Positions 7,503 to 16,092 of a stretch of DNA of 40,762 nt are shown one piece after another; the first letter of the stretch is position 1, and every line of letters begins with the position of its first letter. Location of the stretch: positions 1-40,762 of the forward strand of contig JAOAAU010000087.1 of assembly GCA_026418695.1 (NCBI GenBank), written 5' to 3'. The translations under genes were made by a program, and so were the position numbers. Source of the DNA: Clostridia bacterium (lineage in GTDB: Bacteria > Bacillota > Clostridia > Acetivibrionales > JAFADI01). The notes beneath the pieces were generated by a model, which saw only the letters and a program-made list of their open reading frames with translations, did not search any database and was not told the origin of the DNA.

Positions 7503-9608
7503 ATGGGTAATAGTTTGTTGCTATTGGCTCCAATTGGATCAGTACTTGCTCTGCTCTTCGCTGCGTATCTGGCATACACAGTAATGAAACAGAGTGAAGG
7601 TACGGAAGTGATGGCGAAAATCGCGGCTGCTGTTCGTCAAGGTGCAAATGCTTATTTAAAAAGACAGTACACCGGCGTAGCGATGTTTTTCGCAGTAATG
7701 GTTGTTATTTTGACAATCCTTGCATTTCAGGGATATCTGACAATGTTCGTTCCTTTTGCCTTCTTGACAGGAGGTTTCTTCTCAGGTTTATCCGGCTTTA
7801 TAGGTATGAAAATTGCTACAAGCGCAAATGCTAGAACTGCCAATGCTGCAAGAACCAGCTTGAACAGCGGTTTGAGAGTAGCTTTCTCAAGCGGTGCGGT
7901 TATGGGCTTGGTTGTAGTAGGTCTTGGGCTTTTAGATTTGAGTATATGGTATTATTTCTTAAACTGGTTCTTTAGGGCATTACCGGATGCTCAAAAGATT
8001 CAGAATATTACTAGCGCTATGCTTACATTCGGTATGGGTGCAAGCTCCATGGCATTGTTTGCCCGTGTTGGCGGCGGTATCTTCACCAAAGCGGCGGACG
8101 TAGGCGCTGACCTCGTAGGTAAGGTTGAGGCAGGGATTCCGGAAGATGACCCCAGAAATCCTGCGGTTATCGCAGACAACGTTGGTGACAATGTTGGTGA
8201 CGTTGCAGGTATGGGTGCTGACCTTTATGAATCCTATGTAGGTTCCATCGTATCAACAAGTGCTCTTGCTGTTGCAGCCGGCCTTGGTATTGATGGTGTT
8301 ACAGTTCCGATGACCATGGCAGCGATCGGAGTTTTAGCTTCGATCATTGGTACCTTCTTTGTACGTTCAGGCGAACAGGCTGAACAAAAGGTTCTTCTCA
8401 AGGCCTTAAGAAGAGGAACTTATGTCAGTGGTATCCTGATTGCAGTGATCTCTTATTTCCTCATTACTGCGGTTTTAGGCCCGGAAAAAATCGGTGTTTA
8501 TTTTGCGGTATTAAGCGGCTTGTTGGCAGGTATTCTTATAGGTTTCTTTACAGAGTACTATACTTCAGATACGTATAAACCGACTCAAAGGCTTTCATCT
8601 ACTTCACTTACAGGGCCTGCGACAATCATCATCGGCGGTATGTCACTCGGAATGCTTTCAACAGCAATTCCTGTTGTAATCGTAGGTGCAGCTGTACTTG
8701 CAAGCTTCTATCTTGCAGGTGGCGCAGCTAGCTTCCAGATGGGACTTTATGGTGTAGGTATTTCTGCTGTTGGTATGCTCAGTACCTTGGGGATCACACT
8801 TGCTACAGACGCTTACGGACCTGTTGCAGATAATGCTGGTGGTATCGCTGAAATGTCTCACTTGGATCCGATCGTAAGAAAGCGTACCGATGCATTGGAC
8901 TCATTAGGAAATACAACTGCTGCGACTGGTAAAGGTTTTGCCATTGGTTCAGCAGCTTTGACTGCGCTGGCGTTAATTGCAGCGTATAAGGAAGAAATTG
9001 AGTTAATTGTTAAGAAAGAAAACTTGAATTTTGTATTCGACTTATCCATTATGAACCCAACTGTATTGGTTGGTTTGTTTATCGGTGGAATGCTGCCGTT
9101 CCTGTTTGCGGCTTTGACAATGGAAGCTGTAGGAAGAGCGGCTCAGAGCATCGTTGTTGAAGTAAGAAGACAGTTCAGAGAAATCAAAGGCCTGATGGAA
9201 GGAAAAGCTCAGGCAGATTACGCAACTTGTGTTGATATTTGCACCAAGGGTGCACAGAAGGAAATGATTCTTCCTGCACTTCTCGCAATCATCGTTCCGA
9301 TTGCTGTGGGCTTGGTTCTTGGTGTTAACGGTGTTGCCGGCATGCTGGCTGGCGCTACTGTATCAGGTTTCGTACTTGCAATCATGATGGCAAACTCAGG
9401 TGGTGCATGGGATAATGCAAAGAAATACATTGAAGCCGGCAATCATGGCGGCAAAGGCTCAGACAGCCATAAAGCTGCAGTAGTTGGTGACACTGTGGGT
9501 GATCCGTTCAAAGATACCTCAGGACCTTCCATCAACATCTTGATTAAGCTTCTTTCAATGGTATCCATCGTGTTCGGATCATTGATCCTGCACAATTCAT
9601 TATTCTAA
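7503..9608 (+). CDS. hppA: K+-dependent membrane-bound pyrophosphatase, probably Na+-pumping
   Basis: Integral membrane enzyme that couples PPi hydrolysis to export of Na+ or H+. It has 701 residues and about 16 membrane helices. The active-site segment DVGADLVGKVEAGIPEDDP continues through DNVGDNVGD (199-233), and the second substrate motif near the C-terminus is VVGDTVGDPFKDTSGPS. Ala473 in GNTTAATGKG stands where K+-independent enzymes carry Lys, so K+ dependence is expected. Glu243 in LYESY matches the arrangement in Na+-type enzymes such as that of Thermotoga maritima; ion choice remains inference. AGAAGGGGAT before the ATG sets the start. It is monocistronic, with its own promoter and terminator. 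Confidence 0.93.
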   Translation: MGNSLLLLAPIGSVLALLFAAYLAYTVMKQSEGTEVMAKIAAAVRQGANAYLKRQYTGVAMFFAVMVVILTILAFQGYLTMFVPFAFLTGGFFSGLSGFIGMKIATSANARTANAARTSLNSGLRVAFSSGAVMGLVVVGLGLLDLSIWYYFLNWFFRALPDAQKIQNITSAMLTFGMGASSMALFARVGGGIFTKAADVGADLVGKVEAGIPEDDPRNPAVIADNVGDNVGDVAGMGADLYESYVGSIVSTSALAVAAGLGIDGVTVPMTMAAIGVLASIIGTFFVRSGEQAEQKVLLKALRRGTYVSGILIAVISYFLITAVLGPEKIGVYFAVLSGLLAGILIGFFTEYYTSDTYKPTQRLSSTSLTGPATIIIGGMSLGMLSTAIPVVIVGAAVLASFYLAGGAASFQMGLYGVGISAVGMLSTLGITLATDAYGPVADNAGGIAEMSHLDPIVRKRTDALDSLGNTTAATGKGFAIGSAALTALALIAAYKEEIELIVKKENLNFVFDLSIMNPTVLVGLFIGGMLPFLFAALTMEAVGRAAQSIVVEVRRQFREIKGLMEGKAQADYATCVDICTKGAQKEMILPALLAIIVPIAVGLVLGVNGVAGMLAGATVSGFVLAIMMANSGGAWDNAKKYIEAGNHGGKGSDSHKAAVVGDTVGDPFKDTSGPSINILIKLLSMVSIVFGSLILHNSLF

Positions 9609-9625
9609 AAACTGATTCCTTAATA

Positions 9626-9659
9626 GAAAAACCCTAACAATCTTGTTAGGGTTTTTTTT
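9626..9659. terminator. Intrinsic terminator after hppA1
   Basis: CCCTAAC (9631-9637) pairs with GTTAGGG (9644-9650), followed by TTTTTTTT. Preceding A residues give a T-tract on the other strand too, so it may also end the convergent gene at 9669. Confidence 0.88.
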
Positions 9660-9668
9660 GTTCCAGCG

Positions 9669-9926
9669 TCAATAGTCTTCAATGAATTTACCATAACCGC
9701 AAATAATGATGAAGCAAAAAACACATAAGGTGATAAGACCGACGACATGCAGTTTGGATAAAACCTCCTGATTGAATATACTGATTACGCTTTCCAAAGA
9801 GACAAGTATTCCTGCAGCCGCTATATTATAGCCGACCCATTTTTCAATTGGTGCTCTTTGATAGAATAAAATCATAACACCCAGGATGATAAGCAGTAAG
9901 CCGAGACAGAAAGGAACTACAGGCAT
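9669..9926 (-). CDS. Small three-helix membrane protein, function unknown
   Basis: The protein has 85 residues, almost all hydrophobic, with predicted helices at about 4-22, 31-50 and 60-77 and a short acidic tail (FIEDY). I do not recognise the family. The start is ATG 9926, with AAGGGTGAT just upstream. A GTG nine bases earlier is part of that site and is not the start. A TATAAT lies at 9969-9964 on this strand without a clear -35. It is transcribed against both flanking pyrophosphatase genes. The position between two ion-pumping pyrophosphatases may mean a linked role, but nothing in the sequence shows it. Confidence 0.6.
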   Translation of the reverse strand: MPVVPFCLGLLLIILGVMILFYQRAPIEKWVGYNIAAAGILVSLESVISIFNQEVLSKLHVVGLITLCVFCFIIICGYGKFIEDY

Positions 9927-10280
9927 AGTAATCACCCTTTTGATTCCGGACGGTCTTTTACCTATTATATATAATGCACATGTCTTTAGGAATATTCCAT
10001 AAAGCTTTAATGATTAAGCTGGATGGCCATTTCTAATGAAAGGATTAGCAGTAATATTGTACAAAACCCCCCTAATATAATGATTACGAAGGCATTTGGG
10101 GACAAAGGAGGCCATAAAAAGGCCTATATCAGGAATGCCTTTGAGAGATAGCCGGGTGTCCTGCAGTTGAACAAAAGGCAGGTCACATCAATCAACAAAG
10201 TGCGTTTTTGACATACTGTGCGGGATAAAAATGGTTATTGTCAGAATACGCCACGCAATCATAGAAGGGGGATTTTGAAT
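9927..10280. other. Divergent intergenic region upstream of hppA2
   Basis: 354 bases holding the promoter side of the small minus-strand gene, a TATAAT at 10076-10081 on the plus strand, and the nested stem-loop at 10089-10141. Downstream of the stem-loop (10145-10260) there are short GC-rich repeats such as GTCCTGCAG and AAGGCAGG but no clear known motif. Confidence 0.4.
10089..10141 (+). other. Nested stem-loops at the predicted 5' end of the hppA2 leader
   Basis: AAGGCATT (10089-10096) pairs perfectly with AATGCCTT (10134-10141). Inside it AGGCC (10109-10113) pairs with GGCCT (10121-10125). The TATAAT at 10076-10081 predicts transcription starting near 10088, right at the outer stem. No known riboswitch core was recognised. 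Confidence 0.45.
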
Positions 10281-12854
10281 ATGGGACTTCAGTCGACAGT
10301 TCTTCAACTTCTCGGAATCGTTGGGGGGATCACCGTGATTGTTTTGATCCTTGCAGCAATTTTCAAAAACTACGTATTCAATGGGGACAAAAATGAACCT
10401 GAAGCACAGAAGATATCCGCTGACAGCAAGAACGGTTTCGGATTTAAGGCACGGGTTGCTGTTGTATCCGGCTTGCTGGCGGTTCTTTTTTCACAAAGCT
10501 CGGTTTTTGCAAATGAGGCAGACTTAAAGATTCCCAAGTTGAATCCGGCGCAGAATTTACTGCTGATGGCTGGCTTGGCTGTTTGTCTTCTTGGGATGGT
10601 ATTCGGATTTTACCAGTTCAAAAAGGTAAAAAACCTGAAAGCCCATGCATCCATGCTGGATGTGGCCAATACCATTTATGAAACCTGCAAAACCTACCTG
10701 ATCCAGCAGGGAAAGTTTTTAGGAATCCTATTGCTTTTTATAGGCTGCTGCATTGCCTTCTACTTTGGCTTTTTACAGAATACCGGTTTCGGCGGTGTCT
10801 TGCTGATCCTCATTTGGACGGTGATCGGTATCCTGGGCTCTTATGGCGTTGCCTGGTATGGGATTCGAATGAATACATTGGCCAACAGCCGCATGGCCTT
10901 TTCCTCTCTTGAAAAGAAGCCGTTAAAGCTCTTGAATATTCCGCTGGATGCGGGGATGAGTATCGGGGTTCTTCTGATTTGTGTTGAGTTATTTATTATG
11001 CTCATCATCCTCCGTTTTGTGCCAAGGGAATTGGCAGGTGCGAGCTTTATCGGATTTGCAATCGGTGAATCCCTCGGGGCCAGCGCATTGCGTATTGCCG
11101 GCGGAATCTTTACCAAGATCGCAGATATTGGCTCTGACCTGATGAAAATTGTCTTTAAGATTAAAGAGGATGATCCCCGTAACCCCGGAGTCATTGCCGA
11201 TTGTACCGGTGATAATGCAGGAGACAGTGTCGGACCGACGGCGGATGGTTTTGAAACATATGGCGTAACGGGAGTTGCATTGATCTCGTTTATCTGCCTT
11301 GCCGTGGGTACTGCGTTCCAGACGAATTTATTGATCTGGATATTCGCTATGCGTATCTTGATGATTGTTACTTCCGTTGCTGCATTCTATATGAACAAAG
11401 CATTCAGTCAGGCCAAATACGGAAATGCTGAGGATATAGATTTTGAACAGCCCTTAACAAACCTCGTTTGGATTACTTCCATATTATCCATCATTGTCAC
11501 ATTTGTGATCAGTTATCTGATGATTGGCCCGGGTTCGGAAGTGGCTGCAAAATCCCAGGGTTTATGGCTGATTCTATCGATTATTATCAGCTGTGGTACT
11601 TTAGGTGCGGCATTAATTCCTGAGTTCACGAAGATATTTACCAGTCCGAAATCCGGCCACGTTCAGGAAACGGTCAATGCTTCAAGGGAAGGCGGAGCTT
11701 CTTTAAACATTCTTGCTGGGTTGATTTCGGGTAACTTCAGTGCGTTCTGGAAGGGGATGGTATTCTTTGGATTGATGTTTATCGCCTATATTGCCAGCAA
11801 GCAGGGTTTGAGCGATATTATGATCTATCCTTCCATCTTCGCGTTCGGGTTGGTGGCCTTCGGTTTCCTAGGAATGGGGCCTGTCACGATTGCTGTTGAC
11901 AGCTATGGCCCGGTAACCGACAATGCCCAATCCATTTATGAATTATCCCTGATTGAAGCCATTCCGAATATTGAAAAGGAAATTGAAAAAGATTTTGGAT
12001 TCAAACCGGATTTTGAGAAGGGAAAATATTATCTGGAAGCCAACGATGGTGCAGGAAACACCTTCAAGGCCACAGCCAAACCGGTATTGATCGGTACAGC
12101 AGTTGTTGGTGCTACAACAATGATCTTTTCATTGATTTTGGTCATCCAAAATGTTTTAAAAGTGGAGCCTGAGAAGATTCTGAATATTTTAAATCCATAT
12201 ACGATATTGGGATTCCTGTGCGGCGGGGCTGTGATTTACTGGTTTACAGGAGCCTCAACCCAGGCTGTTTCAACGGGAGCTTATAGAGCAGTAGAATATA
12301 TTAAGAGAAATATCCAGCTTGATGAAAATGCAAGCCAAAAAGCAGCAACAGAGAAGTCCAAAGAGGTTGTTAGGATCTGTACCCAGTACGCCCAAAAAGG
12401 AATGTTCAATATCTTTATTGCGATCTTCTCCTTCGCATTGGCATTTGCGTTCTTCTCTGCACCCTCCGGAAGCAATGAGCCTGTCGCCTTCTTTGTTTCC
12501 TACTTGGTTTCAATTGCAGTGTTCGGTTTGTTCCAGGCGGTATTTATGGCGAATGCCGGAGGCTGCTGGGATAATGCGAAGAAAGTTGTTGAAGTTGATT
12601 TGAAAGAAAAGGGTACCGCACTCCATGATGCTACAGTCGTTGGTGATACGGTCGGTGATCCTTTTAAGGATACCTCTTCTGTGGCTTTGAACCCCATCAT
12701 CAAGTTTACGACATTATTTGGATTGCTGGCGATGGAAATCGCTATTTCTGAATCCTTCAGAAGCATTGCCCCTTATATTGGAGGAATCTTCTTCATCATT
12801 GCATTGGCCTTTGTATGGCGTTCCTTCTATGGGATGCGGATTACATCGAAGTAA
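10281..12854 (+). CDS. hppA: Divergent K+-independent membrane-bound pyrophosphatase, probably H+-pumping
   Basis: PPi-driven ion pump of the long, divergent mPPase clade, 857 residues. Catalytic motifs are intact: DIGSDLMK, EDDPRNPGVIADCTGDNAGD and, near the C-terminus, VVGDTVGDPFKDTSS. Lys596 in AGNTFKATAKP marks a K+-independent enzyme. It differs from the first copy by about 83 extra N-terminal residues with two more hydrophobic helices (about 10-30 and 58-76, the second ending in a signal-peptide-like SSVFANEA) and by about 19 extra residues between DNAQ (547-550) and GNTFK (592-596). Divergent relatives have been described as Na+-regulated H+ pumps. ATG 10281 follows AAGGGGG; an upstream ATG-less extension has no such site. 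Confidence 0.9.
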   Translation: MGLQSTVLQLLGIVGGITVIVLILAAIFKNYVFNGDKNEPEAQKISADSKNGFGFKARVAVVSGLLAVLFSQSSVFANEADLKIPKLNPAQNLLLMAGLAVCLLGMVFGFYQFKKVKNLKAHASMLDVANTIYETCKTYLIQQGKFLGILLLFIGCCIAFYFGFLQNTGFGGVLLILIWTVIGILGSYGVAWYGIRMNTLANSRMAFSSLEKKPLKLLNIPLDAGMSIGVLLICVELFIMLIILRFVPRELAGASFIGFAIGESLGASALRIAGGIFTKIADIGSDLMKIVFKIKEDDPRNPGVIADCTGDNAGDSVGPTADGFETYGVTGVALISFICLAVGTAFQTNLLIWIFAMRILMIVTSVAAFYMNKAFSQAKYGNAEDIDFEQPLTNLVWITSILSIIVTFVISYLMIGPGSEVAAKSQGLWLILSIIISCGTLGAALIPEFTKIFTSPKSGHVQETVNASREGGASLNILAGLISGNFSAFWKGMVFFGLMFIAYIASKQGLSDIMIYPSIFAFGLVAFGFLGMGPVTIAVDSYGPVTDNAQSIYELSLIEAIPNIEKEIEKDFGFKPDFEKGKYYLEANDGAGNTFKATAKPVLIGTAVVGATTMIFSLILVIQNVLKVEPEKILNILNPYTILGFLCGGAVIYWFTGASTQAVSTGAYRAVEYIKRNIQLDENASQKAATEKSKEVVRICTQYAQKGMFNIFIAIFSFALAFAFFSAPSGSNEPVAFFVSYLVSIAVFGLFQAVFMANAGGCWDNAKKVVEVDLKEKGTALHDATVVGDTVGDPFKDTSSVALNPIIKFTTLFGLLAMEIAISESFRSIAPYIGGIFFIIALAFVWRSFYGMRITSK

Positions 12855-12890
12855 TGATGTTCAGAATGCTCAATCCAGCCAGATAATATT

Positions 12891-12931
12891 GAAGCCTTAT
12901 TGGAGTTTGTCTCCAGTAAGGTTTCTTTTTT
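12891..12931 (+). terminator. Intrinsic terminator after hppA2
   Basis: 15-bp stem with two G-U pairs (12891-12905 with 12911-12925), TTTGT loop, then TTTTTT. Confidence 0.88.
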
Positions 12932-13044
12932 CGCAGGGATAGTATATAATTATTGATTAATGAAGTAATATTATTTTCAATTTGATTTATTTTACTGTCA
13001 ATTGCATAGCGTTAATTGGCAACTATATTGATAGGGGGTATCCT

Positions 13045-13995
13045 ATGTTTTCAGTAACCCTAAGGGAAATCATGGATGAATTCCAACTGGAAGACGTATC
13101 GGAATGTTGCAGAATTGATGAAATTGTTATAGCCAGTGCGGATATCAACAGGCCGGGTTTGCAGCTTGCAGGCTATCTTGAGTATTTTGGAACGGATAGA
13201 ATACAGATTGTCGGGAAAGGTGAGATCGCCTACCTGGAAGTCCTCAGTTCAGAGGAGCGCTACCAGCGTTTGGACGAGTTTTTTAAGATTGGCTTTCCCT
13301 GTATGGTAGTGGCCAGGGGATTGGAGATATTTCCGGAGATGGTGGATGTATCTAAGAAATACGGGATTCCTGTCTTGAAGACAGAGGATGTCACCTCCAG
13401 ATTCATGAGCGGTCTTATTCGCTATTTGAATGTGCAGCTGGCACCCAGAATTTCCCGCCATGGCGTTCTGGTAGAGGTTTATGGTGAAGGGATTCTTATC
13501 CTTGGTGAAAGCGGCGTAGGTAAAAGCGAAACTGCACTGGAGCTTGTTAAGAGAGGGCACCGACTGGTAGCGGATGATGTTGTTGAACTCCGAAAGGTAT
13601 CTGATAAGACCCTTGTCGGAACTGCACCGGATATCATCCGGCACTTTATGGAGATCAGGGGAATTGGAATCCTGGATGTGAAGAACCTCTATGGTGTCGG
13701 TTCTGTTAAAGTGACGGAGAACATCAATCTGGTGATCCAATTGGAACTCTGGGATGAAAAGAAGAATTATGACAGACTTGGTCTGGTTGAAGAATATACC
13801 GACATTCTGGGCATTAAAGTCCCAGCATTGACCATCCCCGTAAGACCTGGACGAAATCTGGCTGTCATTGTGGAAGTTGCAGCCATGAACAACAGGCAGA
13901 AAAAGATGGGCTACAATGCGGCTCGGGTATTAAATGACAGAGTGCTGGGAGAAATTAAAAGCAACTCAAACGTAAGACGGGAGGACTTGGCTTGA
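13045..13995 (+). CDS. hprK: HPr kinase/phosphorylase
   Basis: Bifunctional sensor enzyme that phosphorylates HPr on Ser46 with ATP or PPi and removes the phosphate with Pi, controlling carbon catabolite repression in Firmicutes. It has 316 residues, the usual length. Visible are His139, the P-loop GESGVGKS (154-161), the Asp pair 177-178 in VADDVV and the family signature EIRGIGILDV (203-212). The start is ATG 13045 behind TAGGGGG; an earlier in-frame ATG lacks a site. Its stop overlaps the next gene by four bases. The matching HPr, with Ser46, is encoded at 21491. Use of PPi as donor is notable beside two pyrophosphatases. Confidence 0.95.
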   Translation: MFSVTLREIMDEFQLEDVSECCRIDEIVIASADINRPGLQLAGYLEYFGTDRIQIVGKGEIAYLEVLSSEERYQRLDEFFKIGFPCMVVARGLEIFPEMVDVSKKYGIPVLKTEDVTSRFMSGLIRYLNVQLAPRISRHGVLVEVYGEGILILGESGVGKSETALELVKRGHRLVADDVVELRKVSDKTLVGTAPDIIRHFMEIRGIGILDVKNLYGVGSVKVTENINLVIQLELWDEKKNYDRLGLVEEYTDILGIKVPALTIPVRPGRNLAVIVEVAAMNNRQKKMGYNAARVLNDRVLGEIKSNSNVRREDLA

Positions 13996-14717
13996 AAATA
14001 GTTGTAGATACGCATACCCATACCATATCCAGCGGTCATGCGTACAGTACCGTTCAGGAGATGGCAAAGGAAGCTCCTCAAAACGGGATTGAAATGTTTG
14101 CAGTGACGGATCACGGGCCAGCGATGCGGGGCGCCCCATATTTATATCATTTTGGGAACCTGAGAGTGATCCCTGATACGATATACGGAGTAAGAATATT
14201 AAAAGGTGTAGAGGCCAATATCATGGATTATTCAGGGAAAACGGACATGCCGGATGAGTACCTGAGAAGACTTGATTTTGCATTGGCCAGCTTTCATGAT
14301 ATCTGTATTGAACCTTCAACAGTAGAAGAGCATACCGAAGCCCTGATACGGGTTTTACAGAATCCCTATATTGATGCGATTGCTCACCCGGGCAATCCTC
14401 AGTTCAATGTGGATATTGAAAAGGTTGTCCGGGCAGCCAAGGAAAACGGAAAGTTTATTGAGATCAACAATCATTCCTTCTCTGTTAGGAAAGGAAGCGA
14501 AGAGAACTGTAAAAGGTTTGCTGAAAAGTGCAAGGAACTTGGAGTCCGGATTGTATGCGGAAGTGATGCGCATATCAGCTTTGGAGTCGGGAAATTTGAC
14601 AAGGTTACTCAACTCCTCGATGAGGTGGGAATGCCGGAAGAACTGGTTTTGAACACTTCAACAGCTAAATTCGAAGAGTATATCAAGCAAAGAAGAGATC
14701 GACGGAGCAAGAGGTAA
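13992..14717 (+). CDS. PHP-domain phosphatase, YcdX-like
   Basis: Metal-dependent phosphoesterase of the PHP family, 241 residues, closely similar in layout to E. coli YcdX. The trinuclear metal site can be read in full: His8 and His10 in DTHTHT, His16, His41 in TDHGPAM, Glu74 in GVEANI, His102 in SFHD, His132 in AHPGNP, and Asp192/His194 in GSDAH. The physiological substrate is unknown. The start is TTG 13992, overlapping the hprK stop by four bases, with GGGAGG seven bases upstream. It is translationally coupled to hprK. Confidence 0.9.
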   Translation: MKIVVDTHTHTISSGHAYSTVQEMAKEAPQNGIEMFAVTDHGPAMRGAPYLYHFGNLRVIPDTIYGVRILKGVEANIMDYSGKTDMPDEYLRRLDFALASFHDICIEPSTVEEHTEALIRVLQNPYIDAIAHPGNPQFNVDIEKVVRAAKENGKFIEINNHSFSVRKGSEENCKRFAEKCKELGVRIVCGSDAHISFGVGKFDKVTQLLDEVGMPEELVLNTSTAKFEEYIKQRRDRRSKR

Positions 14718-14781
14718 GCAGGTTCAAACTGCAGCTTATGGATGATGATCAAGCACAATAGATTTAACATTTTTTGTGCGG

Positions 14782-14810
14782 TTGAGAGTTATCCGGGACT
14801 CAAATATAAT
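14782..14810 (+). promoter_or_regulatory. Sigma-A promoter of murB
   Basis: TTGAGA (14782-14787), a 17-nt spacer and perfect TATAAT (14805-14810). Predicted leader about 55 nt. Confidence 0.75.
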
Positions 14811-14871
14811 ATATTTATACGGAGAGACAATAAAAAGCAGTTTTTGCTGCGTGTAAGGGGCTGTAAATATT

Positions 14872-15786
14872 TTGAATAGAAGTGAGACTGTACTTGCTTT
14901 TGAAAAGATTGTTGGAACTGAGAATGTCCGATTGAATGAGCTATTGAAGAATCATACGTCTTTCAAGCTGGGTGGACCTGCGGATATTTTTTTAACGCCA
15001 AGGAATGCAGAACAGTTAGGCCGGATCATCGGCTTATGCAACTCAAATCAGGTTCCGTTTTTCATTATGGGAAACGGCACCAACCTTATTGTAAGGGATA
15101 AGGGAATTCGCGGAGTTGTGATCAAGGTATTTGAGAACTTTCGTGAATATTCCGTAGAGGGGGAAATGATCACTGCGGAAGCAGGATTATTGCTTTCCCA
15201 GGTAGCCAATATCGCGCTGGAAAACGAATTGGCAGGATTTGAATTTGCATCCGGAATACCAGGCACGCTGGGTGGAGCGGTTACCATGAACGCAGGGGCT
15301 TATATCGGCGAAATGAAGGATGTTGTTTGTAAAACGGAATATATGGATAGAGAAGGCAATTTGAAGACCCTCGAAGGAGAAGCCCATCAATTTGCTTATA
15401 GAAAAAGCTTTATTCAGGAAGCCGGCGGCATTGTACTCAAGACACAGTTAAGGCTCAAAAAAGGGATAAAAGCAGATATAAAAAATCTGATGGATGATTT
15501 AAATCAGAGAAGAAAAGACAAACAACCTCTTCATATGCCCAGCGCAGGAAGTGTTTTCAAAAGGCCGGAAGGATATTTCGCAGGAAAACTGATTGAGGAC
15601 TGCGGGCTTCGAGGATTCAGGCTGGGGGGGGCAGAAGTTTCCGAAATGCACTGCGGATTTATTGTGAATGCGGATAATGCAACCGCTGAGGATGTACTAA
15701 AGCTGATTGCCCATATACAGAAGGCAGTAAAAGAAAAGTTTGGCGTAATGCTGGAGAGAGAAGTTAGAATCGTAGGAGAAGAGTAG
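14872..15786 (+). CDS. murB: UDP-N-acetylenolpyruvoylglucosamine reductase
   Basis: FAD-dependent cytosolic enzyme that reduces UDP-GlcNAc-enolpyruvate with NADPH to UDP-MurNAc, the second committed step of peptidoglycan synthesis. It has 304 residues. The FAD-binding half shows [11 protein letters not shown] and [17 protein letters not shown]. The C-terminal half carries [10 protein letters not shown] with proton-donor Ser227, then [13 protein letters not shown] take TTG 14872 as start, 11 bases after TAAGGGG; the spacing is long but no better start precedes the FAD domain. It precedes rapZ and yvcK, a cluster order common in Clostridia. Confidence 0.95.
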   Translation: MNRSETVLAFEKIVGTENVRLNELLKNHTSFKLGGPADIFLTPRNAEQLGRIIGLCNSNQVPFFIMGNGTNLIVRDKGIRGVVIKVFENFREYSVEGEMITAEAGLLLSQVANIALENELAGFEFASGIPGTLGGAVTMNAGAYIGEMKDVVCKTEYMDREGNLKTLEGEAHQFAYRKSFIQEAGGIVLKTQLRLKKGIKADIKNLMDDLNQRRKDKQPLHMPSAGSVFKRPEGYFAGKLIEDCGLRGFRLGGAEVSEMHCGFIVNADNATAEDVLKLIAHIQKAVKEKFGVMLEREVRIVGEE

Positions 15787-16092
15787 ATAAAATGAAGAAA
15801 GTAGAAATAAGAAAGAAGAATAGATAAAGAAAAAGAAGAGAAAAGAAAAAAAGATCGAGGGAAAAAGTGCAGTCCTGTTTATTGTAAAATTTGATTCCTA
15901 ATGTAAGATACGATAATGGTACTCCAATGGAAAATTTGATGATCGAGATGAAAGCATAGAAACTAATGTATGAAGAAATAATCATTAAAATCTTTTTCTC
16001 CTTTAGTATTTTTTTAAAATATTGGATTAGTATGCCAGTTGCTTTTTGATTCTACTTTCTTAATTATTAACTAGAAGTGAGTGGGGGTAAAA
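15787..16092. repeat. Intergenic region with AG-rich and CT-rich inverted ends
   Basis: 306 bases between murB and rapZ. The left part is a long purine run (about 15790-15860). A 12-bp perfect inverted repeat (AAGAAAGTAGAA at 15795-15806, complement at 16050-16061) brackets the region. Its right end, TTTTTGATTCT followed by TTTCTTA and TTAACT, recurs with changes at about 31994-32036. There is no gene, terminator or clear promoter. It may be a decayed miniature element. Confidence 0.4.

Noticed and set aside
9933-9935. GTG as start of the small membrane protein
   Set aside because: It lies inside the ribosome binding site of the ATG nine bases later.
10089-10260. Fluoride or other known riboswitch before hppA2
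   Set aside because: The conserved core sequences of known classes could not be found; only unassigned stem-loops are visible.
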